A DNA stretch of 38,736 nucleotides, from assembly GCA_945862505.1 (NCBI GenBank), contig CAMAYJ010000018.1, positions 1 to 38,736 on the forward strand, written 5' to 3'. This DNA is from Bifidobacterium breve. GTDB lineage: Bacteria > Actinomycetota > Acidimicrobiia > Acidimicrobiales > Acidimicrobilacustridaceae. Below the pieces are notes generated by a model. It made no database searches. It worked only from the letters and a program-made list of their open reading frames with translations, and had not been told where the DNA came from. Position 1 is the stretch's first letter. The number at the start of each line of letters is the position of its first letter. Positions 15,335 to 24,647 of the stretch are shown here, piece by piece. The position numbers and the translations under genes are program-made.

Positions 15335-15361
15335 CAAGCAGTCGAAGGGTGAGAGTGCCAG
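15335..15361 (-). promoter_or_regulatory. CIRCE-like operator upstream of hrcA
   Basis: On the minus strand this reads CTGGCACTC, 9 nt, GACTGCTTG. The CIRCE consensus is TTAGCACTC-N9-GAGTGCTAA, so 7 of 9 and 6 of 9 bases match with exactly the right spacing. It lies between the lepA stop and the hrcA start, where the operator of this operon is expected. The match is imperfect, so binding is inferred. Confidence 0.55.
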
Positions 15362-15372
15362 CCTGTTTTGGC

Positions 15373-17157
15373 TCAATCTTCGAGGCGGAGAGCAGACACG
15401 AACGCTTCTTGGGGAACTTCCACCCGACCGATGTTCTTCATTCGCTTCTTGCCCTCCTTCTGCTTCTCGAGAAGTTTTCGCTTTCGACTGATATCTCCGC
15501 CGTAACACTTGGCAAGAACATCTTTTCGCTTGGCCTTGACTGTCTCGCGAGCGATAATCCGACCGCCGATCGCGGCCTGGATCGGGACATCGAACAATTG
15601 CCGAGGGATGAGTTCCTTCAACTTCTCGGTCATCCGAAGTCCGTAGCTGTAGGACTTCTCCTTGTGCACAATCATGCTGAACGCGTCGACCGCAATCGCA
15701 TTTAGAAGAATGTCGACTTTCACAAGGTCGGAGACGCGATAGCCCGCTGGTTCGTAGTCGAGACTTGCGTATCCCTGTGTGCGACTCTTCATCTGATCGA
15801 AAAAGTCAGTAACCACTTCGGCGAGCGGAAGCTCATAAACAAGTTCCATACGTTCCGGCGAAAGGTATTCGAGTTTGATCATCTCGCCGCGACGTCCTTG
15901 GCAAAGCTCCATGAGAGTTCCGGTGTAATCAGTGGGCGTGAGGATCGTTGCACGAAGGAATGGTTCTTCGACGTGATCAACTTCAACGGCAGGTGGAAGT
16001 TCGCTTGGATTGTCGATCGTCATGGTCTCGCCATTTGTGCGGTGCACGATGTACTGCACCGACGGGGCCGTGGCGATCAACGAGAGGTTGAACTCTCTTT
16101 CGAGCCGCTCCCGAATGATCTCCATATGCAGAAGACCGAGGAACCCGCAACGAAATCCGAACCCGAGCGCACCCGAACTCTCTGGTGCGTAGGTATAACT
16201 CGAATCATTAAGACGAAGTTTCTCGAGAGCTTCGCGCAGTGACGTGAACTCATCGCCGTCAACGGGATAGAGACCACAGAAGACCATTGGTCGTGGTTCG
16301 GCGTATCCCTCGAGTGCAGGAGCAGGCTGTGAAAGATTCGTGATGGTCTCGCCAGAACGGGCCTCACCTACATCTTTGATGCCTGCGATCAAGTAGCCAA
16401 CCTCACCCGCTCCGAGTGAAGCGATAGGAGTTGGGTCCGGACGACGCGTGCCGACCTCTTCCGCGTTGTACACCGCTCCCGCTTGAACGAACTTCAGTCG
16501 GGCACCGGTAGTAAGCGTTCCCTGCATGATCCGAACCGAAGAAATAACACCGCGGTACTGGTCGAAATGTGAATCGAAGATGAGGCCCTGCAATGGAGCA
16601 TCAGGGTCGCCGACAGGAGGTGGGATGCGATCGATCACCGCATCGAGAAGTTCCGCCACCCCTTCGCCAGTTTTGGCGCTTACGCGAAGGATCTCATCGG
16701 CGGGAATGCCGAGGACTTTTTCAATTTCGGCGGCGTAGCGATCGGGATCGGCTGCCGGAAGATCAATTTTGTTAAGCGCCGCCACAATCTCAAGATTGTT
16801 TTCAAGAGCGAGATAGCAATTGGCAAGGGTTTGCGCCTCGATGCCTTGGGCGGCGTCGACGAGAAGAATGGCGCCCTCGCAAGCGGCCAGTGAGCGACTG
16901 ACTTCGTAGCCAAAGTCGACATGGCCAGGGGTGTCGATGAGGTGGATGCGGTGATCTCGATAGTTGAGGTGAACGCTCTGGAGCTTGATCGTGATGCCCC
17001 GCTCACGCTCAATATCCATAGAGTCGAGGTACTGCGCTCTCATCTCACGAGGATCGACCGCGCCACACAACTCGAGCAGGCGATCCGCGAGTGTGGACTT
17101 GCCGTGATCGATGTGGGCGATGATGCAGAGGTTTCGGATGCTGTCGAGGGGGGCCAC
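15373..17157 (-). CDS. lepA: Elongation factor 4 (LepA)
   Basis: EF4 is a ribosome-associated GTPase that acts on stalled or initiating ribosomes and can promote back-translocation. The G domain has AHIDHGKST (G1), RGITIK (G2), DTPGH (G3) and NKID (G4). The C-terminal LepA-specific domain ends with [20 protein letters not shown] and [15 protein letters not shown], the family signature. I place the start at the GTG at 17157 (594 aa), with AAGGA about 10 nt upstream and a beginning of [10 protein letters not shown], which matches the usual N-terminus. A TTG 11 codons upstream is less likely. The gene is divergent from rpsT. Confidence 0.97.
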   Translation of the reverse strand: MAPLDSIRNLCIIAHIDHGKSTLADRLLELCGAVDPREMRAQYLDSMDIERERGITIKLQSVHLNYRDHRIHLIDTPGHVDFGYEVSRSLAACEGAILLVDAAQGIEAQTLANCYLALENNLEIVAALNKIDLPAADPDRYAAEIEKVLGIPADEILRVSAKTGEGVAELLDAVIDRIPPPVGDPDAPLQGLIFDSHFDQYRGVISSVRIMQGTLTTGARLKFVQAGAVYNAEEVGTRRPDPTPIASLGAGEVGYLIAGIKDVGEARSGETITNLSQPAPALEGYAEPRPMVFCGLYPVDGDEFTSLREALEKLRLNDSSYTYAPESSGALGFGFRCGFLGLLHMEIIRERLEREFNLSLIATAPSVQYIVHRTNGETMTIDNPSELPPAVEVDHVEEPFLRATILTPTDYTGTLMELCQGRRGEMIKLEYLSPERMELVYELPLAEVVTDFFDQMKSRTQGYASLDYEPAGYRVSDLVKVDILLNAIAVDAFSMIVHKEKSYSYGLRMTEKLKELIPRQLFDVPIQAAIGGRIIARETVKAKRKDVLAKCYGGDISRKRKLLEKQKEGKKRMKNIGRVEVPQEAFVSALRLED

Positions 17158-17223
17158 GAAGGCAGTTGTCCTTAGGGCGAGGGGCCTCAAGAGCCTAGAC
17201 GGCCACGGCCGGAATTCCCGCTC

Positions 17224-17254
17224 TTGTGACTATGAGCCCTCTGCCCGCTATGCT
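17224..17254 (+). promoter_or_regulatory. Possible rpsT promoter
   Basis: TTGTGA (17224-17229) and TATGCT (17249-17254) resemble -35 and -10 boxes, but the spacing (19 nt) is long. It lies 84 nt before the rpsT start in the lepA/rpsT divergent region. This is offered as a candidate only. Confidence 0.3.
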
Positions 17255-17337
17255 TTCCGATCCGTGTACGGGGCCGGTCTTTTGACCTCCATCCCATCCC
17301 CCGAATCACATCAAATCTTCAACAACAGAGGACCCCA

Positions 17338-17601
17338 GTGGCCAACATTAAGAGCCAAATCAAGCGAAACCGTCAGAGCGAGAAGGCCCGCCTTCGCAAC
17401 AAGGCTGTGCGTTCCGAAATGAAGACACGCACCAAGCGTGTACTTGCCGCAGCCGATGAAGGCAGCGCCGATATCGCCGAGCAGGCCCGTCTTGCGATCC
17501 AACGCATCGATACTGCCGCTTCCAAGGGCGTCATCCACAAGAACCAGGCAGCACGCCGCAAGAGCCGTCTCATGGCTCGCGTCAACGCCGCCACCAAGTA
17601 A
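17338..17601 (+). CDS. rpsT: 30S ribosomal protein S20
   Basis: S20 is a small basic protein that binds the 5' and 3' minor domains of 16S rRNA in early 30S assembly. The 87 aa sequence begins [20 protein letters not shown] and ends [18 protein letters not shown], both family hallmarks. The GTG start has GAGGA 5 nt upstream. It is transcribed alone: divergent from lepA, convergent with holA, and closed by a strong terminator. The comEC-holA-rpsT-lepA neighbourhood is standard in bacteria. Confidence 0.97.
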   Translation: MANIKSQIKRNRQSEKARLRNKAVRSEMKTRTKRVLAAADEGSADIAEQARLAIQRIDTAASKGVIHKNQAARRKSRLMARVNAATK

Positions 17602-17632
17602 CTGAAGCGCCGGGTGGCGTAAGAACGATCAG

Positions 17633-17660
17633 GAACCGGAGCATTGCTCCGGTTCTTTTC
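17633..17660 (+). terminator. Rho-independent terminator of rpsT
   Basis: GAACCGGAGC (17633-17642) pairs perfectly with 17646-17655 across a 3-nt loop, followed by TTTTCGTTTT. It lies 31 nt after the rpsT stop and may also limit read-through from holA on the other strand. Confidence 0.9.
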
Positions 17661-17693
17661 GTTTTGCACGGCGGTGAATGCCTACTGACTCGA

Positions 17694-18752
17694 TCAGCGC
17701 CGACTACGAGCTGAAGCAGAACGGTTTCGACCAGCAAGGCGAGCGACCAAGACTTCGACCACAAGTTCGGGGGGCCAAGCCTTCGCACCGTGGAGATCAA
17801 GATCGGCTTGAGCCAACAACGAGGCGAACTCCGCTAGGCGGTCGCTACCGAGCCGACGAGCCCCATCGAGAGCCTTCTTCGCGGGGAACGTGCTGCCTTT
17901 GATTCCGAGAACCTCAGCCGCTTCTTTGTCACCGCGGATTTCCGGATCATCGAGTCGAATCATTCGGAGATAGTGGTTTGAGAGCGTTGCCAGGATCTGG
18001 AGTGGATGACGGCTACCCCCAACCATCATTCGGCTCAGTACATCGAGCGATCCGCTGACGTCGCCGCAATCGATCGTATCAGTCAGATCCCACGGAGCGA
18101 CGTCGCCAGACATCCCGAGGTAGGGCTCGATGTCGGGTGCGGAGACTTTTGTGCCAGCCCCGTAGACCGATTCAAGCATTTCGAGCAGCGCCGGTAAGCG
18201 GCCGACATCGCTTCCGAGATGATCAACAAGTGTTCGCCTGGCCGCAGGATCGAATTTGAGGCTCGAATCAGAGATGCGCTCGTCGAGCCAACCGCTCTGC
18301 GCCTTGCCTGTGCCTGGTGAAGAGTCCACAACGACTCCCCCGGCGCTCGTAATCGCCTCGAGAAGCGTCTTTGGGACGGCAGGGGTTTTGGTTTGCTTGT
18401 TTGGTCTCGGATCTTTCTCCCACACGAGCACAAGCGATGTGGTCCCAAGTGGATCGCTCAAGTAATGAACAAGTGGCGCACATGCATCTTTCGTCGAAAA
18501 CACCGCGGCATTTCGCACAAGGACGATGCGCCGATCACCAAAGAACGGGAACGTCTGCGAGGCATCGACCACCGGACCGATGGTGTAGCCGCCGTCTTCG
18601 AGCGCATGGTCAGTGACCGAGAGTTCGGCAAGAAGCAGTGTTCGATCGTCGTCGCCAAGAAGTTGCGAAATAAGTGCCGATACCTCGTCGCCAAGAATGA
18701 CGTCGTCACTGCCCTTCACCAAAAACACTGGCGAGGAAAGATTGACGTTCAT
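17694..18752 (-). CDS. holA: DNA polymerase III delta subunit
   Basis: HolA is the clamp-loader subunit that opens the beta sliding clamp. The 352 aa protein begins MNVNLSSPVFLVKGSDDVIL, the typical N-terminus of actinobacterial HolA (a mononucleotide-binding-like domain). It continues with the segments FPFFGDRRIVLVRNA and RTLVDHLGSDVGRLPALLEML, and ends with the collar-domain stretch QILATLSNHYLRMIRLDDPE. I start at the ATG at 18752, which overlaps the folP stop as ATGA; the 52-codon in-frame extension upstream lies inside folP. It is last in comEA-comEC-folP-holA. Confidence 0.93.
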   Translation of the reverse strand: MNVNLSSPVFLVKGSDDVILGDEVSALISQLLGDDDRTLLLAELSVTDHALEDGGYTIGPVVDASQTFPFFGDRRIVLVRNAAVFSTKDACAPLVHYLSDPLGTTSLVLVWEKDPRPNKQTKTPAVPKTLLEAITSAGGVVVDSSPGTGKAQSGWLDERISDSSLKFDPAARRTLVDHLGSDVGRLPALLEMLESVYGAGTKVSAPDIEPYLGMSGDVAPWDLTDTIDCGDVSGSLDVLSRMMVGGSRHPLQILATLSNHYLRMIRLDDPEIRGDKEAAEVLGIKGSTFPAKKALDGARRLGSDRLAEFASLLAQADLDLHGAKAWPPELVVEVLVARLAGRNRSASARSRR

Positions 18753-19579
18753 GCAACTTCCAAAATGGCGGCCATCGAATCGGCAACACGTCGTCCGTTG
18801 CGTACATCGTGTGCTCGCAGGATGCGACAACCAAGAGCGATCCCGAGGGAGTGCGCGGCCATCGTCCCGTCTCCCGCCGAGCCGCGCTCGACATCGAGGA
18901 GTGTCCAAAGAAAGCGTTTATTCGAAGCAGAAAGAAAGACCGGATACCCCAGAGAAGTCAACGCGTCTGACGATCGAAGGAGAATTTTCGATTGCAGTTC
19001 TGACTTTCCGAGGTCGAGACCGGCGTCGACCATGATCCGCTCGCGTGGGATTCCTGCGGTCCGGGCTCGTGCAGCACGATCAGCGAGGAACTCACAGACG
19101 GACAGCACCACATCGTCGTACTGGGGATCGGGATCAGGAACTCTCGGCGCCAGGCGGATATGTGTCGCAACTACAGACGCTCCTGCAGCGGAACAAACAT
19201 CAAGGTAATCAGGATCGGCGAAGCCGCTGATGTCGTTGCCGATGCAGGCGCCACTCTCGAAGCAGGCCTTGGCCACCGAAGCTCGCCATGTATCGACCGA
19301 AAGCGGGAGATCGAATCTCGATCGCAACGCTTCGATGGCGGGGACCACACGATCGAGTTCTTCTTGCTCGCCCACATCCTCGCCGGGACCAGCCTTCACT
19401 CCGCCAACGTCGAGGAAATCAGCGCCATCAGCAACCAATTGCTCGGCTTTGCGAAGGAAATCCTCGAACTCAAAGTACGAACCCTGATCGTAAAACGAGT
19501 CAGGTGTTCGATTGAGAATTCCCATGACGACGGCGCGGTAGGTGATGTCGAAACGGGTGGTGCCGAGGTCTAGGAACAC
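18749..19579 (-). CDS. Dihydropteroate synthase paralogue, FolP2 type
   Basis: The 276 aa TIM-barrel protein has the overall DHPS plan: Asn in GILNRTPDSF, Asp in LSVDTWRA, Asn in IGNDISGF, Lys in SASNKRFL, and Arg/His in ILRAHDVRNG. However, the loop that in canonical FolP reads GGESTRPG (binding p-aminobenzoate and pyrophosphate) is GGVKAGPG at 59-66, and the first loop is DSFYDQG instead of DSFSDGG. Those replacements are also features of mycobacterial FolP2 as I recall it, a protein reported not to replace FolP. Dihydropteroate synthesis is therefore uncertain. The GTG start is 9 nt after comEC. Its place between comEC and holA, which are usually adjacent, is unusual. Confidence 0.85.
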   Translation of the reverse strand: MFLDLGTTRFDITYRAVVMGILNRTPDSFYDQGSYFEFEDFLRKAEQLVADGADFLDVGGVKAGPGEDVGEQEELDRVVPAIEALRSRFDLPLSVDTWRASVAKACFESGACIGNDISGFADPDYLDVCSAAGASVVATHIRLAPRVPDPDPQYDDVVLSVCEFLADRAARARTAGIPRERIMVDAGLDLGKSELQSKILLRSSDALTSLGYPVFLSASNKRFLWTLLDVERGSAGDGTMAAHSLGIALGCRILRAHDVRNGRRVADSMAAILEVA

Positions 19580-19588
19580 GCCGTGACA

Positions 19589-21007
19589 CTATCCGGCGGG
19601 TGGCCTTTGACGATGTTCCAACGATCGGGTTCTCCCGCCGTATCGCCACTGAAAGATGAGCAACCCGATTCCGAACAATCCTGTGATGGCAACCAAATTG
19701 AGACGAGGCAGCGGCAATGCTGCGCACCAGGAAGCAACATTCAGAATCCACCACAACCCTGCTCGCACGGGCAGGAGCAAGATCGTCGCCGGCCCGTTCC
19801 CAACGAGTCCAGCCAACAGTCCGACTGAACTCCCCCACATCATCACAAATCCTGCGATCGGTCCGGCAAGAACGTTCGCTGGCAGTGAAGCCAGAGGCAG
19901 GGGTCCGAAGGTCGGAACGATAAGAGGTGCCACTGCTATTTGAGCGGCCACCGTCACAGAAAACACCTGACGAAACCACACGGGGCCACGAACGGCCCTC
20001 ATGATTGCCCGACTGAAGCAGGTGATGCCCGCAGTTGCTGCGATCGACAACTGGAAGCCGAGCGATTCAACGAGCAGTGGATCGATGAGCACAAGTACCG
20101 ACACGGCTGCTGCCAACCTCTGGCGCGAGTCGATCGGTCGGCCGCTCCCCACACCGATCAGCGCGATCAGTGCCATCGCTGTCGCTCGCAAGATCGATGG
20201 TTCGAAGCGCGTGACGGCGGCGAACAGCACGAGAATCACAATTGTGACTCCGACTCGAGTCCGACGCGGTAGACGGACCAAGAGCGGAGTTGCGACGGCA
20301 ATAACGAAAACCAGGTTCTCCCCGGAAACGACGAGCAGATGAGTGAGCCCCGCCTCTTTGAAAGATTCGACAACTGCGGTTTCACTTCCGCGGTCATCTC
20401 CAATCACAAAACCGTTGTACACGGGTCGCTGCTCAAGCGGCAGAGCCTCCGACCCGTTGCGAATCAATTGCCGCACCGTCTCGACCGGAATACGCCAAAG
20501 TGTCCCTCCGTCCCGAGGTTCCACTTTTGTTGCTACAAGGGACATACGAACATGCCGGCTCAGAAGTCGTTCCTGATTCGCCAACGGCCTTAGCGACCCT
20601 GTGACCGTGAACTCAGACCACGCCGAGGCTTGACGAAGTTCCCTGGCCGCCGAACTGGCTGCGGTCACCTGTACTCGGCCGAGATCGGTATCCCCAATGA
20701 CCACAACACGGCCCGGGAAGGCTTGCGGATCGTTTACGAGAGTGATGGTTCCCGACCATGCCTGTGAAGTAGCCGGTGCGAGCCCGGCAATGGCGTTGAA
20801 CGAGAACATCGAACTTGCAAGGAAACCCATCGTGAGCGCTAACAACATCCGACGACTCAACAGGCCGAGAATCAATGCTGCAACGCCAGTCCACATTGGA
20901 AGAGCAACCGGAACCAATGCCCCGCTCCAACATGCACACGCGAGGAAAACCACGAAGTGCCGACGCAGGAATCGACGCAATTGTATGGACTGGTTTGCGA
21001 GCCTCAC
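19589..21007 (-). CDS. comEC: ComEC/Rec2-type DNA uptake channel, without the C-terminal metallo-beta-lactamase domain
   Basis: ComEC forms the inner-membrane channel for single-stranded DNA in natural transformation. This 472 aa version has N-terminal membrane helices (about 15-75), an OB-like outer domain (about 80-165), and the Competence domain with HLLVVSGENLVFVI at 223-236, where the usual sequence is HLLAVSGxH. Several further helices follow, including GFQLSIAATAGI. The metallo-beta-lactamase domain of long ComEC proteins is missing, as in many actinobacteria. The GTG start lies 22 nt after comEA with a weak ribosome site. With comEA next to it, DNA uptake is plausible but not shown. 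Confidence 0.9.
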   Translation of the reverse strand: MRLANQSIQLRRFLRRHFVVFLACACWSGALVPVALPMWTGVAALILGLLSRRMLLALTMGFLASSMFSFNAIAGLAPATSQAWSGTITLVNDPQAFPGRVVVIGDTDLGRVQVTAASSAARELRQASAWSEFTVTGSLRPLANQERLLSRHVRMSLVATKVEPRDGGTLWRIPVETVRQLIRNGSEALPLEQRPVYNGFVIGDDRGSETAVVESFKEAGLTHLLVVSGENLVFVIAVATPLLVRLPRRTRVGVTIVILVLFAAVTRFEPSILRATAMALIALIGVGSGRPIDSRQRLAAAVSVLVLIDPLLVESLGFQLSIAATAGITCFSRAIMRAVRGPVWFRQVFSVTVAAQIAVAPLIVPTFGPLPLASLPANVLAGPIAGFVMMWGSSVGLLAGLVGNGPATILLLPVRAGLWWILNVASWCAALPLPRLNLVAITGLFGIGLLIFQWRYGGRTRSLEHRQRPPAG

Positions 21008-21029
21008 AATTTACAGAGCCGTAAGCGCA

Positions 21030-21818
21030 TCACCGGACAACGACGCTGCTGCGAATCGCGTCGAGTTTCGTTGGCCCTATTCCTTTGACAGTCAACAAGT
21101 CATCGACAGAGCGAAACCGACCCGCAGCTTTGCGCGTGTCAATAATCGCCTTCGCCGTCGCTGGGCCGATACCAGGCAGTTCGGTGAGTTGGTCAGCGGT
21201 TGCGGAGTTCAGATCGAGCGGAGCTCTCGTCTGCAGCCCCCTTTGGCTACCGGCGCCTTGTGAGGCAGGCCCAATAGCGACGCCTTCGAGTGACTCGCCC
21301 TTTCGCGGTAACCAAACCCGCTCGCCATCAACCAGCGGGGCCGCGAGGTTGAGGCGGCTCGTATCAATGTCTTCTGCTGGGCCACCGGCACGCTCGAGCG
21401 CATCAACGACTCTGGAGCCAGGAGCCAAGCGATAGACCCCAGGCGAACGAACTGCGCCCCCGATATCAACAACCACTGAGGGACCAGTCGTTGTCGTTGT
21501 ACTTGCCCCCTCCACTTGGGAATTGTCCGCCGGCGAACTACCGAGCACCGACTGCGTTGAAGATGCGGAGGAGCGCACGAAGACAACAGCACCGATGAGC
21601 GAGATGAAAATCACTGCACTGACCCCAAGTACAAGCCGCTGCATCGACGCTGAGGCCCAGCGAACGACGCCGTTTGCGATTTCGCGGAAATCGCTGAACC
21701 GACGTGACCGATCGTCAACGCCACCCTCGACACGCAGGCGATCGAGTGCTCGGCGTGCTTGCTCATCTTCACTTCCGCCGCCGGCGCTAACGCCTCCCCG
21801 GTGGGTCTGATTTGTCAT
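21030..21818 (-). CDS. comEA: ComEA-type DNA-binding protein (SLBB plus helix-hairpin-helix)
   Basis: ComEA binds incoming double-stranded DNA outside the membrane and hands it to ComEC. The 262 aa protein has a cytoplasmic N-terminal part (1-60), one membrane helix (about 62-82), a Ser/Thr-rich linker, an SLBB domain (about 115-170, VVVDIGGAVRSPGVYRLAPG) and a double helix-hairpin-helix (about 200-262, LDLNSATADQLTELPGIGPA). I start at the ATG at 21818, which has an excellent GGAGGAGA ribosome site 4 nt upstream; the ATG 12 codons earlier has none. It is the first gene of the comEA-comEC-folP-holA unit. Confidence 0.94.
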   Translation of the reverse strand: MTNQTHRGGVSAGGGSEDEQARRALDRLRVEGGVDDRSRRFSDFREIANGVVRWASASMQRLVLGVSAVIFISLIGAVVFVRSSASSTQSVLGSSPADNSQVEGASTTTTTGPSVVVDIGGAVRSPGVYRLAPGSRVVDALERAGGPAEDIDTSRLNLAAPLVDGERVWLPRKGESLEGVAIGPASQGAGSQRGLQTRAPLDLNSATADQLTELPGIGPATAKAIIDTRKAAGRFRSVDDLLTVKGIGPTKLDAIRSSVVVR

Positions 21819-21935
21819 GTGCTCTCCTCCACAGCCCAGACGCCGATAGCGCAAAGACCACCATCATTGGAGAAAGCAAATGAAACCTACCGGCATTGGC
21901 GAATTCCGAGAAGGGCGATACGAACTAGTTGACGC

Positions 21936-22646
21936 TCAGAAAAGCGTGTTCGTGAGCTTCTTTCGCCAAGCGCCGGTACGAGGATCGGTGGGACCTAACA
22001 GTTCGAGAAGGTCGATGAACTCTTGACGAGCCTTGTCATCGGTCTTGACTTCGGCAAGAAGAATCGAAAGGCGATTCTCAATCTGCTCCTCAGACGCCAT
22101 TCCGGTTCCGCTTCGCACATAAGCAGCGATACGACGAGTTTCGGCAGTCTCTGCGATTTTTGAGAGAAGTTCGAGTGCTTCGTCGCCGCGATCATCGCCA
22201 GCGAGAAGCTCGGCAAGATCCACGATCACATCGGCGTTGTCGGGCTCAAGTTCAAGTGCCTTTCGCAGAGAGACCTCGTCACCTTGCTCGCGCAGGAGAT
22301 CAATTTCAGTGGGCTCACCGGCCGAGAGCAGACCATTCACGAACTCATCGATTTTCTCCTGTGGTTGCGCACCGACAAAAGAGTTGACGATTGTGCCGCC
22401 GGCAAAAGCGAAAACAGCCGGGATGCTCTGAACCTGGAACGCCTGTTGAGAAAGTGGGTTCTCGTCCACGTTGATCTTGGCGAGAACTACCTGACCGCCT
22501 GTGGCGTCAACTGCCGCCTCGATCATTGGACCGAGGGTCTTACAAGGGCCGCACCACGGGGCCCAGAGATCGACAACTACGGGGCTCGTGAGAGACCGAT
22601 TTACGACCTCGGCTTCAAGGGTTGCGTCAGTTACGTCGATGATCAC
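21936..22646 (-). CDS. YbbN-type thioredoxin with C-terminal TPR-like region
   Basis: Residues 1-105 form a thioredoxin domain with the active-site motif WCGPC (Cys32 and Cys35). The remaining 130 residues are helical and TPR-like (LRKALELEPDNADVIVDLAE, then GDEALELLSKI), the plan of CnoX/YbbN co-chaperones, which hold unfolded proteins and protect them from oxidation. YbbN of E. coli lacks a reducing CxxC pair (SxxC), whereas this one keeps both Cys, as other bacterial CnoX proteins do. The start is probably the GTG at 22646 (236 aa); no good ribosome site is visible. It is divergent from the kinase-like gene. Confidence 0.88.
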   Translation of the reverse strand: MIIDVTDATLEAEVVNRSLTSPVVVDLWAPWCGPCKTLGPMIEAAVDATGGQVVLAKINVDENPLSQQAFQVQSIPAVFAFAGGTIVNSFVGAQPQEKIDEFVNGLLSAGEPTEIDLLREQGDEVSLRKALELEPDNADVIVDLAELLAGDDRGDEALELLSKIAETAETRRIAAYVRSGTGMASEEQIENRLSILLAEVKTDDKARQEFIDLLELLGPTDPRTGAWRKKLTNTLF

Positions 22647-22730
22647 AATTAAAAGGATACGGCCCCCAGCCAGGAAGCGGAGCACGAAGAGACACCGGTA
22701 GCGTGTGGAGATCCTGAGTTCGGAGTTGAA

Positions 22731-23783
22731 GTGGCACCATCAAGCGACGTCGCTGGCATTGACGCCAAAAATCTCACTGCATGGATGCTCGATCGAGTCC
22801 CTGATCTCGTCGAGCCGATCCGGTTCGATCCGATCGCTGGTGGACTCTCAAACCTCACATACACCGTCACCGATTCAGTCGGTCGTCGCTGGGTCCTTCG
22901 CCGTCCTCCTCTCGGTCATGTTCTCGCTACTGCACATGACATGAGTCGAGAGTTTCGAATCATCAGCGCACTGAGCTCTACAGATGTTCCTGTCGCTCCC
23001 GTCGTCGGCTTTTGCGAAGATGAAACCGTGAACGGCGCTCCGTTCTATGTAATGGAATTTGTCGACGGAATTATCGCTCGCGACGCCGCCGCTGGTTCCG
23101 AGTTGACGATTGCCGCAAGAACGAACGCCGGACGCTCGCTCATCGACAATCTGATCAAGATCCACGCGGTCGATGTCGATGCAGTTGGTCTCGGAGATCT
23201 CGGCCGAAAAGAGTCCTACGTCGAGCGGCAACTGTCGCGTTGGCAGCGTCAGTGGGAAGCAACGAAAGACGACGCAATCGTTGAGATGACAGAACTTCAC
23301 CAACGACTTTCGCAAGCAATTCCCCAACAGGGTCATGCAACGATCGTCCACGGCGATTATCGGCTTGATAATTGCATTGTCGATCAGAGCGGTTCGGTCG
23401 TCGCAGTACTCGACTGGGAACTCTGCACGCTCGGAGATCCACTCGCCGATCTCGGACTCATGTTCGTCTATTGGGCCCAAGCAGATGATCCTTTCTCCGC
23501 TCTCGACGGCTCAGCAACAGCCCTTGAAGGCTTTGCGACGCGGTCAGATCTTCTGGCGATGTACCAGGCACAGTCGGACAGGGACCTCAGCCAAATCGGT
23601 TACTACGTTGCTCTCGGCTACTGGAAACTGGCCTGTATTTTGCAAGGTGTTCTGGTTCGCTACCGTTCAGGGGTCATGGGCGACCAAACCACCGATACCG
23701 ATTCAGGAACGAGCTCCGTGCAGCGTCTTGCTGTTGCGGGCCTCGCCGCACTTGCCGGCCGAATAGGTGGCAGCGATGTCTGA
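22731..23783 (+). CDS. APH-fold phosphotransferase (ACAD10/11-like kinase family)
   Basis: The 350 aa protein has the aminoglycoside-phosphotransferase fold: ATP-binding N-lobe (WVLRRPPLGHVLATAHDMSR), catalytic loop HGDYRLDN at 207-214 with the catalytic Asp, and the metal-binding Asp in VLDWELCTLGDPLADLG. The RRPP and DWELCTLGDP forms are typical of the group related to the kinase domains of human ACAD10/11 and bacterial LvaA, which phosphorylate 4-hydroxyacyl-CoAs. That substrate is a family-based suggestion; antibiotic resistance is less likely. The GTG start has GGAG about 5 nt upstream. It overlaps the PAC2 gene by 8 nt. Confidence 0.88.
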   Translation: MAPSSDVAGIDAKNLTAWMLDRVPDLVEPIRFDPIAGGLSNLTYTVTDSVGRRWVLRRPPLGHVLATAHDMSREFRIISALSSTDVPVAPVVGFCEDETVNGAPFYVMEFVDGIIARDAAAGSELTIAARTNAGRSLIDNLIKIHAVDVDAVGLGDLGRKESYVERQLSRWQRQWEATKDDAIVEMTELHQRLSQAIPQQGHATIVHGDYRLDNCIVDQSGSVVAVLDWELCTLGDPLADLGLMFVYWAQADDPFSALDGSATALEGFATRSDLLAMYQAQSDRDLSQIGYYVALGYWKLACILQGVLVRYRSGVMGDQTTDTDSGTSSVQRLAVAGLAALAGRIGGSDV

Positions 23784-24630
23784 ACTTTATGAGCTTCTCG
23801 AAAGTCCGGAACTGGATTCGCCAACGCTCCTAATCGGACTCGATGGATGGATCGATGCAGGCCTTGCCGCAACCAATGCATTCGGCACCGTCCTGGAAGA
23901 TCTTGAAACCATTACCGTCGCCCGCTTTGACGCCGACGCACTGATCGACCATCGCTCCCGGCGACCAACCATGCATCTTCTCGACGGCATCAACACCGGT
24001 CTCACGTGGCCGAAGATTGAACTTCAGGCTGGGTTCGATGCCGATGGAGCATCAGTCCTGTTTTTAGTTGGAGCCGAACCCGACCATCGATGGATGGCAT
24101 TCTCGGAGGCCGTGGTTGATCTTGCTCATCAGTTCGGAACCGAAGCGGTTTTCGGACTCGGTGCCTATCCCGCGCCAGTGCCCCACACCCGACCAACGCA
24201 ATTGGTCACAACCGCAACTGACGCCGAAATGGCACAACGTGTCGGTTCCGTAACCGGTCGCATCGACGTGCCCGCTGGGATCAATGCATCGATCCAGCTC
24301 TCCTGTGCCGCCGCTGGAATTCAGGCGACCGCCCTGTGGGCTCAGATTCCTCACTACGCGGCAGGGATGCCCTATCCCGGCGGAGCGCTCGCATTGGTCG
24401 AAGGCCTCCGAACCTTTGCCGGGCTGAATTTCAGCCTCGGTTCGCTCGTCGAAGACGCGCGGACTTCGCGTGAACGACTGGACGAACTCGTTGCCAACAG
24501 CGAGGAACACATCGAGATGGTTCGCCAACTCGAGGCTCAAGCCGATACTGAAGTCGTCATCGAAGATCCGTTGCCAATGGGCGACGACCTAATGGCTGAA
24601 CTCGAGCAGTTCCTGCGCGATCAGGACTGA
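23776..24630 (+). CDS. PAC2 family protein
   Basis: The 284 aa protein matches the PAC2 (proteasome assembly chaperone 2-like) family of actinobacteria and archaea: an N-terminal LLIGLDGWIDAGLAATNAF, a central VFGLGAYPAPVPHTRP, then ALWAQIPHYAAGMPYPGGALALVEGL. An acidic helical tail (about 235-284) ends the protein. Actinobacteria possess proteasomes, but a role for this family in their assembly is unproven. The ATG at 23776 has AGGTGG about 5 nt upstream and overlaps the kinase-like gene by 8 nt, so the two are probably co-translated. It converges on leuS with a 17-nt gap. Confidence 0.9.
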   Translation: MSELYELLESPELDSPTLLIGLDGWIDAGLAATNAFGTVLEDLETITVARFDADALIDHRSRRPTMHLLDGINTGLTWPKIELQAGFDADGASVLFLVGAEPDHRWMAFSEAVVDLAHQFGTEAVFGLGAYPAPVPHTRPTQLVTTATDAEMAQRVGSVTGRIDVPAGINASIQLSCAAAGIQATALWAQIPHYAAGMPYPGGALALVEGLRTFAGLNFSLGSLVEDARTSRERLDELVANSEEHIEMVRQLEAQADTEVVIEDPLPMGDDLMAELEQFLRDQD

Positions 24631-24647
24631 AAACGGCGCAGGCTGCG

